Source: Caldifarciminota bacterium UBA5631 (GTDB lineage Bacteria > Hydrothermota > Hydrothermia > UBA1063). From it: a DNA stretch of 64,000 nucleotides. Below the pieces are notes generated by a model. That model made no database searches. It worked only from the letters and a program-made list of their open reading frames with translations, and was not told the origin of the DNA. The stretch spans positions 1 to 64,000 of the forward strand of contig DIJZ01000011.1 in the NCBI GenBank assembly GCA_002421425.1, read 5' to 3'. The translations under genes and the position numbers were made by a program. The first letter of the stretch is position 1, and every line of letters starts with the position of its first letter. Positions 1 through 7,601 of the stretch are shown piece after piece.

Positions 1-724
1 GGACTCTAATTTGATGTGTTCTTCCAGTTTCGAGGGAAAGTTCAAGTAATGTGGCCAGGTCTCCGAAGTTTCTCATAACTCTGTAGTGGGTTATTGCATT
101 TCGAGAATGAAAAAAGGTCACGGCCATTCGCGTTCTATCCACAGTATGCCTTCCAATTGGAGCTTCAATTGTCCCCTCAGGACCCACAATTCTTCCCCAG
201 ACCACTGCCCAGTAAATCCTCTTTGCACTTTTGTCCTCCATCTGCCTGCCAAGACTTCTGAGTGCTTTCTCACTCTTAGCTACAACCATCAGTCCTGTGG
301 TGTCTTTGTCTAATCTGTGCACGATTCCCGGTCTGGTTTTGTCATCAATACGCGGTAAATCTTTATACTTTGCCACAAGGGCATTCACAATGGTACCCGT
401 TATGTTTCCTTTTGCCGGGTGGACCACCATGCCTTTTGGTTTGTTTATGACGATTATGTCTCCGTCTTCATAAACCACAGGAATAGGCAAGTCTTCAGCG
501 ATAACGGGAAGTTTGTCCTGAATTTCGAATCTGGCATAAACGTGGTCGTTAGCTTTTACCCTGTAACCTGGTTTCGATGTTTGACCGTTAACCTTGACGA
601 TCCCTTCCTTAATGAATTTCAAAACCTGGGAGCGAGATACACCAATTCCGCTGACAACGAGATAAACGTCCAGTCTCGTTCCCTCCATCTTTTCTGAAAC
701 AACACGTTCAAAGATCTTTTCCAT
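1..724 (-). CDS. rluD: RluD-type 23S rRNA pseudouridine synthase, C-terminus cut by window edge
   Basis: The frame opens at an ATG at 724 and runs off the left edge, so about 241 residues are visible. An N-terminal S4-like segment (sequence around VSRSQVLKFIKEG) is followed by the catalytic RluA/RluC/RluD motif HRLDKDTTGL, whose Asp is the nucleophile, and by ETGRTHQIRV at the edge. The family converts uridines of large-subunit rRNA to pseudouridine. RluD is the likeliest member, but RluC-type specificity cannot be excluded. It lies 198 bases beyond murA on the same strand. There is no Shine-Dalgarno site. A TAAAAT box at 732-737 lies seven bases before the ATG, without a good -35. Confidence 0.9.
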   Translation of the reverse strand, partial: MEKIFERVVSEKMEGTRLDVYLVVSGIGVSRSQVLKFIKEGIVKVNGQTSKPGYRVKANDHVYARFEIQDKLPVIAEDLPIPVVYEDGDIIVINKPKGMVVHPAKGNITGTIVNALVAKYKDLPRIDDKTRPGIVHRLDKDTTGLMVVAKSEKALRSLGRQMEDKSAKRIYWAVVWGRIVGPEGTIEAPIGRHTVDRTRMAVTFFHSRNAITHYRVMRNFGDLATLLELSLETGRTHQIRV

Positions 725-922
725 TCTATTTATTTTAAGTCTCTGGTCAGGTTTAATCTATTGACTTAACATAGTATTCTTAGAATAGTATTGTGGTAAA
801 GGAACGTCAGTAATTGCTCTGATAGTTATTTGAATGTCGTTTTTCCATTGAAAATCGAACTTGTGGTATATTTTGCAACTATGATTCACAATGACAATTC
901 CGGGAGTAAAGGAGAAAACAAA

Positions 923-2191
923 TTAGTGATTCTCGTTAAGAACTACTATTTTTGCTCCAAGGGATACAAGTTTTTCCCTGAAGTTTTCATAACCTCGCTC
1001 AAGATGTTCAATGCCAAAGACAGTAGTCGTGCCTTCGGCAATCATTCCTGCCAGGACGAGAGCTGCACTTCCTCTCAAATCCTGACCTGTGACTTCTGCA
1101 CCTGTAAGTCTATCCACTCCTTCAACTAATGCAGTTGGCTCCACTACTTTTATATGGGCCCCCAATCTCTGGAGTTCAAAAGCGTGAGAGAAGCGGTTTG
1201 GATATATTCCCTCTTTAATCATACTAGTGCCTTTTGCTACAGTAAGCATACTCATAAATTGTGGTTGCATATCTGTTGGGAATCCAGGGAATGGCTGGGT
1301 TTCAAGATGCAGGCTCCTAATACTCTTTTTCCTTGGTTCCACGGATACAAATCCCTTTCCTTTCTGGATCTTTGCTCCTGCTTCCCTTAATTTTATTATC
1401 ACTGGCTCCAGATGCTGCGGCTCGCAGTCAACAACTTTGACTTTACCTGCGGTCATAAAACCTGCTGTCAGGTAAGTGCCCGCTTCGATTCGGTCAGGGA
1501 TAATATCGAACTCTGGAAGACTTTTCAGTTTTTTTACACCCTTAATTCTTATAACATCAGTTCCCGCACCATCGATATTTACACCTGATTTTACCAGGAA
1601 CTCAGCCGTTGTTACTACTTCGGGTTCTTGGGCACAGTTAATTAGGGTTGTTTCGCCTTCAATAAAACTTGCTGTAGTCATCAAGTGAATTGTGGTGCCA
1701 ACGGATTTAAAGTTCAATGAGATTTCAGTGGCTCTTGGCCTTTCCATTGTTGCTTTTATGTAACCCCTTTCGATTTCTAGATCAGCTCCGAGGAGCGTGA
1801 GTCCGTTCAAATGGAAATCAATGGGTCTTGGACCGAAAGCGCATCCTCCTGGAAAGGAAACTTCAGCTTTTCCAAACTTCATAAGGAGAGGGCCCAAGAC
1901 GTAAATAGATGCTCTCATTCGGTTTACAATTTCATAAGGTGCTATGTAATTTCTGATTGTTGAAGGGTCCACAAGGAGTTCATTTTTTCCTTTCCATTCT
2001 ATTCTCGCTCCCAGTATTTTCAGGAGTTCTATCATCGTGAAAACATCTTGAACCTGTGGCACATTTCTTAGAAGGACTGGTAAATCCTGGAGAATTATAG
2101 CTGACATAATGGGAAGGACTGCATTCTTTGCGCCCTGGACGTGAACTTCACCCTCCAGTTTGCAGGGTCCAAAAACTTTGAAAGCTTTCAT
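923..2191 (-). CDS. murA: UDP-N-acetylglucosamine 1-carboxyvinyltransferase MurA
   Basis: This 422-residue protein has the usual MurA length. It transfers enolpyruvate from PEP to UDP-GlcNAc, the first committed step of peptidoglycan synthesis, in the cytoplasm. Visible motifs are GAKNA near residue 22 (catalytic Lys), PGGCAFGPRP with Cys117 at the position of the PEP-binding, fosfomycin-sensitive cysteine, and FPTDMQPQ with the catalytic Asp. It begins 20 bases after the TGS GTPase gene stops, so the two are probably co-transcribed from the promoter at 3208-3236. Confidence 0.97.
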   Translation of the reverse strand: MKAFKVFGPCKLEGEVHVQGAKNAVLPIMSAIILQDLPVLLRNVPQVQDVFTMIELLKILGARIEWKGKNELLVDPSTIRNYIAPYEIVNRMRASIYVLGPLLMKFGKAEVSFPGGCAFGPRPIDFHLNGLTLLGADLEIERGYIKATMERPRATEISLNFKSVGTTIHLMTTASFIEGETTLINCAQEPEVVTTAEFLVKSGVNIDGAGTDVIRIKGVKKLKSLPEFDIIPDRIEAGTYLTAGFMTAGKVKVVDCEPQHLEPVIIKLREAGAKIQKGKGFVSVEPRKKSIRSLHLETQPFPGFPTDMQPQFMSMLTVAKGTSMIKEGIYPNRFSHAFELQRLGAHIKVVEPTALVEGVDRLTGAEVTGQDLRGSAALVLAGMIAEGTTTVFGIEHLERGYENFREKLVSLGAKIVVLNENH

Positions 2192-2211
2192 AATAGGAAT
2201 AGTTTAACGGA

Positions 2212-3201
2212 TTAGATATGAAATTCAACAATGTCTTTGTCATGGAGTTCGTAATCTTTTTCAACTCGCTGTCCGTCAAACTTCGTCGAACCCCAGACTT
2301 TTGCATATTTCAGGTTCCTTTCAAAGTCTTTATGTATTTCTCGGGCTGCATCCAGAACTGTGCTCCCCTTTTTCAATATCAATGGGTCATGCATAACTGG
2401 TGGTTTGCCGGGTTCTTTTGTGTAAATTCTTACAATTTCAAGTTCTTTGAAGAGTTCGTGCTTTAGCTCCTCAACTCCATTGCCGTGTAATGCCGATGCT
2501 GGAATAAGCGCGAGTCCAAAAGTGCTCTCAAAGTAGTCTTCCATTTTGGCGAAAACATTAGGGTCTCGGAGTTTATCGAGCTTGTTGAGAACCAGAATAG
2601 TTCTCTTGTTTACAGGCCCGAAGAGGTCATATTCTCTTACACCTGTGCCTATAAGGATGATGTTTCGGTTTTCGAGTTGTGTCTTCATAAGGTCATATTG
2701 CTCCATAGGATTGTCCTCAAGGTTCAATACGAGCACAAGTAGGTCAGCATTACGGGTTAGTTCATAGATTCTGTAGTCAGTTTCTTCTTTAAAGGCGGGG
2801 GTATCCACGACTTGAATTTTAATGTCTTCGTAATCCATCATTGCTACCTGAGGGGTTTGGGTTGTAAATGGATAATCTGCTGTTTCGAATTGCGTGTTGC
2901 AGAGCGCATTCACAAGGGTAGTCTTCCCCGTATTTGGAAGTCCCAGGAGGATGACCTGTCCGGCCCCTTCCTTTTTTATATACCAGTGCGCGCCAGTCTT
3001 TTTCCCCTTTTTTTGGTGTTCATGTTCTTCTTGAAGCTTTGAAATTTTTGCCCTGATTTCGGCTTGAAGTTTGTCGGTGCCTTTGTGTTTAGGCATAATA
3101 GCCAGCATCTTTTTGAGGGCGTGTATTTTCTCTTCTATGGTCCTTGCATTCCTGTATTCTTTTTCAGCTTCAAAATATTGTGGAGGTAAATTTGCCGGCA
3201 T
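2212..3201 (-). CDS. TGS-domain GTPase of the DRG/Obg superfamily
   Basis: The 329-residue protein has a charged helical N-terminus (residues 1-65), then a GTPase domain with GLPNTGKTT (G1), DTPA (G3) and NKLD (G4). A C-terminal TGS domain covers roughly the last 65 residues. This matches DRG-like, probably ribosome-associated, GTPases found in archaea and some bacteria; the cellular role is not settled. The start is the ATG at 3201. No Shine-Dalgarno site precedes it, and a -10 box ends six bases upstream, so the message is probably leaderless. Confidence 0.85.
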   Translation of the reverse strand: MPANLPPQYFEAEKEYRNARTIEEKIHALKKMLAIMPKHKGTDKLQAEIRAKISKLQEEHEHQKKGKKTGAHWYIKKEGAGQVILLGLPNTGKTTLVNALCNTQFETADYPFTTQTPQVAMMDYEDIKIQVVDTPAFKEETDYRIYELTRNADLLVLVLNLEDNPMEQYDLMKTQLENRNIILIGTGVREYDLFGPVNKRTILVLNKLDKLRDPNVFAKMEDYFESTFGLALIPASALHGNGVEELKHELFKELEIVRIYTKEPGKPPVMHDPLILKKGSTVLDAAREIHKDFERNLKYAKVWGSTKFDGQRVEKDYELHDKDIVEFHI

Positions 3202-3207
3202 ATTAAA

Positions 3208-3236
3208 ATTATAAGAAAAAGCAATGCTTTTTTCAA
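3208..3236 (-). promoter_or_regulatory. Promoter of the TGS GTPase-murA unit
   Basis: On the minus strand TTGAAA (3236-3231) and TATAAT (3213-3208) are separated by 17 bases. The -10 ends six bases before the ATG at 3201, placing the expected transcription start on or beside the start codon. Confidence 0.7.
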
Positions 3237-3290
3237 GGATTTATTAACTGGAAGATCTTCTGCATTCCCCCTAAAATAAAGCGTAAACCC

Positions 3291-3319
3291 TTGACAAAGC
3301 GATGTTTGGAGCTTATACT
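3291..3319 (+). promoter_or_regulatory. Strong sigma-70-type promoter of the secreted protein gene
   Basis: A perfect TTGACA (3291-3296) and TATACT (3314-3319) are separated by 17 bases. The TTG of the -35 box is also an in-frame potential start codon, so a longest-ORF call at 3291 would mistake the promoter for coding sequence. The real start is the ATG at 3354 behind GAGGGGGG. Confidence 0.85.
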
Positions 3320-3353
3320 ATTTCAAATTTGCCCTGGGGGCAGAGGGGGGTAT

Positions 3354-5798
3354 ATGAGAAAGTTAGGTATTGTTGTAATTATTGTTGTGTTTTGCCCCTC
3401 TTTTTTGCTGGCTTCCTTTCTTGTTGACCCATCAAGCCCAGTTTATGGGCTATATGTGCAACAATACAGTCCAGCAATTGCGGGGGGCCAATGTGGTTAT
3501 TTCGCAGTGTGGGACGACTCGAGAAACGAATCCCGGAGTGTATACGGTACGAGGATTTCACCTGATGGATATCCATTAGATACCTGCGGAATTTTAATAA
3601 CAAGTGGCCGAAATGCAGTATATCCCGATATAGTTTATGGGTATACCTCAGCTGGAATGGACAATTATTTAGTGGTATGGGTCGACAGTGTAAATGTAGT
3701 TCGAGGTGTCAGGCTTTCTGGAGGTAGTATTGTAGGCGATGTCATTACGATAAGTACTTCTGAGGCCTTGCATGCATCAGTGTCTTACGCTCCTTCATAC
3801 GGATATATGGTAGTATGGGGAACTATGTCAGGAGATATTCACGGTGCTAGGGTAACTGTAGATGGCAACGTGCTTGGATCATTTGTGGTTTATGAAGGTC
3901 CAGGAACTCAAGGTACGCCAAAAATTTCTTATGATGGTGACAAATACCTCGTAGTGTGGTTTGATAATAGGACTGGTGTTTGGAAACTATATGGTTCAAG
4001 GATTACCCCTTTGGGGAATATATTGGATCCAGGAGGCAGAGATCTCATAGGTAATACAATAAATATCAATTATTTTAATGTTGCTTTTGGAGGTGGTTAC
4101 TGGTTTTTGGTCTGGCGATATAGCGACTCAACTTTCGTTTATGGTGCAAGGGTCGATACGAGCGGGACCTGTCGCGATATCCCGCCTATAAGAGTCATTT
4201 CAGGAGACTCTTACAATTACAACTACCCAGCTGTCTCTTACAGCAATGGGCGCTTTGTTGTGGCTTCTACATGTGATTTTCCTTCATACACGTACAGATT
4301 GGAAATAGCTGTAGTAGATACGAGTGGTTCAATAATTTCGAGCAATAATGCTCAGCTCTTAAACTCGCCGAAACTTTCTTATCTTGACCTTGCCTTTTCG
4401 GACACTATAGCTTTTGTGCTTTGGAGACATTATCTACCTTCATGGAAAAAGTTCGGAATCTGCGGACGAAGGGTAACAAGAAACGGTAATTTTCCAGATC
4501 CTTATTATGATTTAAGAGACATTGGTATAGTGGCTAATTCTCAGGTTTTGCCTGTTGCAGAGTTCGGTGGGGATAGTATCCTTGTTATCTGGAAGGACGA
4601 TTTTTACGGGTTAATTGGTGAATTGCTTGACAGTGAAGGTAATCCTGTTAACGGGACACTTGGAGGAGGTCCGATAACACAACGATATGCCCTGACTTTT
4701 AATGGTAATAATTATTTCTTCGTTTGGTTTGACCTGAGTTCGATTACAGTGAAGGGCATAAGGCTATCAAGGGAGGGAAACGTTATTGGCACGGATATTA
4801 ACATATCGCCAATTCTCACAGGAGACCCATTAGTTGCCACTGCGTCGACGCAAGACTTTTATGTTGTTTCCTGGTCCGAGTACTATCCGCCTCGAGTGAT
4901 GCTTTGCATTCTAAATTCTGATGGGAACATTGTCGTAGCGCCTACCGATGTGAGTAATATAACCAATACCGATGTAAATGTGAGTGATTTGAGCGTTTCT
5001 GCCGACAGCGTTAATGGAAGGTTTGCAATAGCATGGAGTGAGACGGATTTGATGGTATTCATAGACAGCTGTTTTCTTTCTATCGTTTCTGAAGCAGGTG
5101 GCGTTATAAATTCAAGAATCTCATTGGGCAGAAAAGAGTTTGTCTCATTAGTTAATAACGGAGAATCCTACTTTGCAATTGCTTATGATTCATACCAATA
5201 TATCAAGGGAGTGTGGATCAACTATAACGGTGCCATTATAGATAGTTGTGAAATTCCAGTTCGTTTAGCGCGAGCTAAGTTATGTGCTTGCAATGAAGGG
5301 TACTTTATTGTTGGAACTTCCAGAACAGTTGGAGATTCAAGAGTTCTTGGTTATCTTTTGAATGTGGAAGGAGAACTTATTGACTCGTTTGATCTTGGAT
5401 CAGGTAAAGAGGCTCACGTCACCTCAAATGGAACAATCATATTTGTTACCTGGAGTGCATTTACACCTCATCCTTACTCTTCTTTCCGGATCTGGGGTGA
5501 AATTATCCCCGTTGTTGCAGTTTCTGAAAACTACCCTCATCACGGGCCGGTTTTCGCGCTAAAATTTGATAGATTCATTTTTGAGAACGAGGTTCACGGA
5601 TACATCGAAGGTTTGGAGGATGGAGATGATTTTACTATCGAATTGTTTGATCCTTCCGGGAGAATCGTTTCGAGGTGCGCCTTTAATAAAGCTAATTTTA
5701 CGTTTGGAAATGAATTGAAAAGAGGAATATACTTTGTGAGGGCAATAGTAAAGGGAGTAGGTGCCACAACTATTCAAAAAGTGATCAAAGTGAGATAA
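3354..5798 (+). CDS. Secreted repeat protein with T9SS-like C-terminal sorting domain
   Basis: The start is the ATG at 3354, after GAGGGGGG and the promoter at 3291-3319. The 814-residue product has a signal peptide (MRKLG, hydrophobic core, cleavage near LLAS). It then has many repeats of about 50-60 residues with patterns such as YLVVWxD and GxRxxxxG, consistent with a beta-propeller or beta-sandwich surface protein. The last 75 residues (around FDPSGRIV and GIYFVRA) resemble the type A sorting domain of type IX secretion. Function is unknown; export to the cell surface or medium is inferred. It stands alone between a divergent GTPase gene and a decayed region. Confidence 0.8.
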   Translation: MRKLGIVVIIVVFCPSFLLASFLVDPSSPVYGLYVQQYSPAIAGGQCGYFAVWDDSRNESRSVYGTRISPDGYPLDTCGILITSGRNAVYPDIVYGYTSAGMDNYLVVWVDSVNVVRGVRLSGGSIVGDVITISTSEALHASVSYAPSYGYMVVWGTMSGDIHGARVTVDGNVLGSFVVYEGPGTQGTPKISYDGDKYLVVWFDNRTGVWKLYGSRITPLGNILDPGGRDLIGNTININYFNVAFGGGYWFLVWRYSDSTFVYGARVDTSGTCRDIPPIRVISGDSYNYNYPAVSYSNGRFVVASTCDFPSYTYRLEIAVVDTSGSIISSNNAQLLNSPKLSYLDLAFSDTIAFVLWRHYLPSWKKFGICGRRVTRNGNFPDPYYDLRDIGIVANSQVLPVAEFGGDSILVIWKDDFYGLIGELLDSEGNPVNGTLGGGPITQRYALTFNGNNYFFVWFDLSSITVKGIRLSREGNVIGTDINISPILTGDPLVATASTQDFYVVSWSEYYPPRVMLCILNSDGNIVVAPTDVSNITNTDVNVSDLSVSADSVNGRFAIAWSETDLMVFIDSCFLSIVSEAGGVINSRISLGRKEFVSLVNNGESYFAIAYDSYQYIKGVWINYNGAIIDSCEIPVRLARAKLCACNEGYFIVGTSRTVGDSRVLGYLLNVEGELIDSFDLGSGKEAHVTSNGTIIFVTWSAFTPHPYSSFRIWGEIIPVVAVSENYPHHGPVFALKFDRFIFENEVHGYIEGLEDGDDFTIELFDPSGRIVSRCAFNKANFTFGNELKRGIYFVRAIVKGVGATTIQKVIKVR

Positions 5799-5991
5799 AG
5801 CTTGGGACTTTAAATTAGCTGTAAGCTTCCACGCAGGTGATATTAAAGTAAGAGGGACAAGCGCACAAAAAATTTAAGTTTTTAGTGAAGTTGCATCTTA
5901 GTATAATCTATAAAGTCCAAGAGGGTGCTTAATAGAATCTGTCTTAGCCTGCATCCGTACACAGAACGCTGAGCCTTCTCAGTTGCCATTT

Positions 5992-6306
5992 TCATTCCTC
6001 TTCAAGTTTTTGAAAATCTCCCTGTCTTGCATAGAATATTGCCTTAACGGCATACAATGCTGTCCCAAGATTGTGTTCTTTTGAGTGCCCAACGGGGGGT
6101 GCTAAAGTTGCTGCTCTTAAGGCAAACTGTGCTGGTAGATTTTTTGTTTCCCTCGCAATTTTGTAAGTTTCAAGGATTACTCTCCTAAGCTCCTTGAATT
6201 TAATTTTCTCATCTAAGTAGTCATTTAAGACAGTTAATACAAGGTGAAGTTGTGCATCTCCAGGGTAAAGTTCTTCGTAGAAATTGATTACTCTTTCTAC
6301 ATACAA
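5992..6306 (-). CDS. Imm5-like putative immunity protein, probably 5'-truncated
   Basis: This open frame of about 105 codons starts at a weak TTG (6306). The pattern VERVINFYEELYPGD ... ALRAATLAPPVGHSKEHNLGTALYAVKA resembles the conserved core of Imm5-like putative immunity proteins, a helical family with a GHA..H..GAA.YA-type motif. The family usually has more helix before this point. Here an in-frame TAA at 6316-6318 blocks that extension, and the same frame continues upstream with a second stop. No partner toxin is visible. It is best read as a decayed copy, although a short functional protein is possible. The family assignment is from memory of the motif pattern. Confidence 0.5.
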   Translation of the reverse strand: MYVERVINFYEELYPGDAQLHLVLTVLNDYLDEKIKFKELRRVILETYKIARETKNLPAQFALRAATLAPPVGHSKEHNLGTALYAVKAIFYARQGDFQKLEEE

Positions 6307-6315
6307 TGAATCTTA

Positions 6316-6645
6316 TTAACCAAAATTACTCTTAACAAGTTCCAGTTTGTTGATACTTTTTATTGTTTCTGAGAGATGTTCGTGGGTTTGAATTATATCT
6401 GAAACCTACGTGAAGGTAATGTAACTTCTAAAGGTTTCAGGTAGTGCCTTGATCTCATTCTCAATTTCATCTATCTTACTGGAGTCGGAGATGGCTATAG
6501 TTTTTGAGGGTGAGATTGCAAAGAGCTTTCCGGGGATAAAGTACAAGACTGTCCATGGTTCCTTTCTGTTGACGTCAAAAATATAAGATATAGCGCGGAG
6601 GTTTGCGTTCTGTATAACCCAGATGCAGTCAACCCTTGTTCCAGG
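6316..6645 (-). pseudogene. Decayed coding frame with internal amber stop
   Basis: The minus strand carries 110 codons of protein-like sequence (for example VNRKEPWTVLYFIPGKLFAI and KIDEIENEIKALPETFRSY). It is interrupted by an in-frame TAG at 6406-6408 and ended by TAA at 6316-6318. No ATG, GTG or TTG lies at its 5' end, where it meets another stop at 6646-6648. It is in the same frame as the Imm5-like ORF at 5992-6306, so the two may be parts of one decayed locus. I do not recognise the family. Confidence 0.5.
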
Positions 6646-6650
6646 TTAAT

Positions 6651-6679
6651 TTGTTATTATGGGAGAATTTTGTTATAAT
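6651..6679 (+). promoter_or_regulatory. Promoter of the radical SAM gene
   Basis: TTGTTA (6651-6656) and a perfect TATAAT (6674-6679) are 17 bases apart. The expected transcription start is near 6686, giving a leader of about 27 bases before the ATG at 6713. Confidence 0.6.
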
Positions 6680-6712
6680 CCCTGAACAATTAGTTGAATT
6701 TACCGATATATT

Positions 6713-7435
6713 ATGCACATAAGCATAAAAACAGTTAAAAGCATACTTACCAGGTCGAAAGTCTATGACTACGTAATTAACCCTTATGTTGGCTGTGAGC
6801 ATGGATGTACCTATTGTTATGCAAGGTTTATTAAGAAGTTTACCGGTCACAAAGAGCCGTGGGGTGAATTCGTGGATGTGAAAATTAACGCGCCTGAGCT
6901 TCTGGAAAAGGAGATCATGAAAAGAAAGAAGGGGGACATCTGGATAAGTGGAATTTGTGATCCCTACCAGCCTCTTGAGAAAGATTATAAAATTACACGC
7001 AAATGTCTGGAAATTCTTTCAAAATATGACTGGCATATATTTATTCAGACAAAATCGCCACTAGTTTTAAGGGATCTGGACCTCATCAAAAGATTTCAGC
7101 AAATAGATGTAGGCTTCTCCATAGGTACAGCCAGTGAAGAGGTTAAGATGATTTTTGAACCGAGGGCGCCTTCAATTTCCTTAAGAATAGAAGCTCTGGG
7201 CATATTAAGAGCTGAGGGAATCAAAACCTACGCAATGATTGCGCCCACACTTCCAGAGGCTGAAGGACTTGTAGAGCTTCTGACAAACAAGGTTGATTAC
7301 ATTATTATTGACAGAATGAATTATCATTATGCCGATTGGGTTTACAAGAAATTCGGATTCAGGAAGGTGCAGGATTTAGAGCTTCTATCTGAGCGCTTTA
7401 GAGATTTGGGAATTCAATGTGAGATAGTTTCTTAG
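6713..7435 (+). CDS. Radical SAM protein of the spore photoproduct lyase-like family
   Basis: The 240-residue protein has a radical SAM Cx3Cx2C motif at Cys28, Cys32 and Cys35 (VGCEHGCTYCYA), followed by the family-typical GDIWISGICDPYQPLE. Proteins of this short SPL-like group are widespread; most are annotated as DNA repair photolyase-like, but no substrate is established for many of them. No clear Shine-Dalgarno site precedes the ATG. It has its own promoter and no co-directional operon partner. Confidence 0.8.
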   Translation: MHISIKTVKSILTRSKVYDYVINPYVGCEHGCTYCYARFIKKFTGHKEPWGEFVDVKINAPELLEKEIMKRKKGDIWISGICDPYQPLEKDYKITRKCLEILSKYDWHIFIQTKSPLVLRDLDLIKRFQQIDVGFSIGTASEEVKMIFEPRAPSISLRIEALGILRAEGIKTYAMIAPTLPEAEGLVELLTNKVDYIIIDRMNYHYADWVYKKFGFRKVQDLELLSERFRDLGIQCEIVS

Positions 7436-7479
7436 GTACTCGTTAGATTCCGTAAGTGCGAGTTAAGAATCACGGTATT

Positions 7480-7500
7480 CGGGAGATATATCGAATCCCG
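7480..7500 (+). repeat. Short inverted repeat downstream of the radical SAM gene
   Basis: CGGGA (7480-7484) and TCCCG (7496-7500) flank an 11-base loop and are followed by an A/T-rich stretch. A second weak pair, ACTCG (7438-7442) with CGAGT (7459-7463), lies just upstream. These could act as a weak terminator; the stem is too short to be sure. Confidence 0.25.
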
Positions 7501-7563
7501 CTTAAAATTTTGCACAACAAACTCGAAACATTTTTTGTTGTTTTTTCATTTGATTTTTCTTAT

Positions 7564-7569
7564 TATAAT
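7564..7569 (+). promoter_or_regulatory. -10 box upstream of the FN3/LVIVD lipoprotein gene
   Basis: A perfect TATAAT lies 32 bases before the ATG at 7602, followed by a strong GGAGGGGGG ribosome site at 7585-7593. The -35 region is only a T-rich run, so the promoter is incomplete by consensus. Confidence 0.45.
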
Positions 7570-7601
7570 AACAGTAATTTTTGTCGGAGGGGGGTGGTAG
7601 T

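Noticed and set aside
725..922. Small gene or RNA between rluD and murA
   Set aside because: No frame has coding character and no stable structure or conserved RNA motif is visible.
3291..3353. N-terminal extension of the secreted protein starting at TTG 3291
   Set aside because: The TTG is part of a consensus -35 box, the ribosome site lies downstream of it, and the signal peptide begins at the ATG at 3354.
5805..5918. Inverted repeat GGACTTTA (5805-5812) and TAAAGTCC (5911-5918)
   Set aside because: Eight bases about 100 apart in A/T-rich sequence can arise by chance; no gene or insertion-sequence structure lies between them.
7436..7510. Possible tRNA or tRNA fragment (CGAATCCCGC near 7492-7501)
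   Set aside because: The resemblance to a T-arm is partial: the loop is 11 bases, no acceptor stem or anticodon arm can be drawn, and no CCA end is present.
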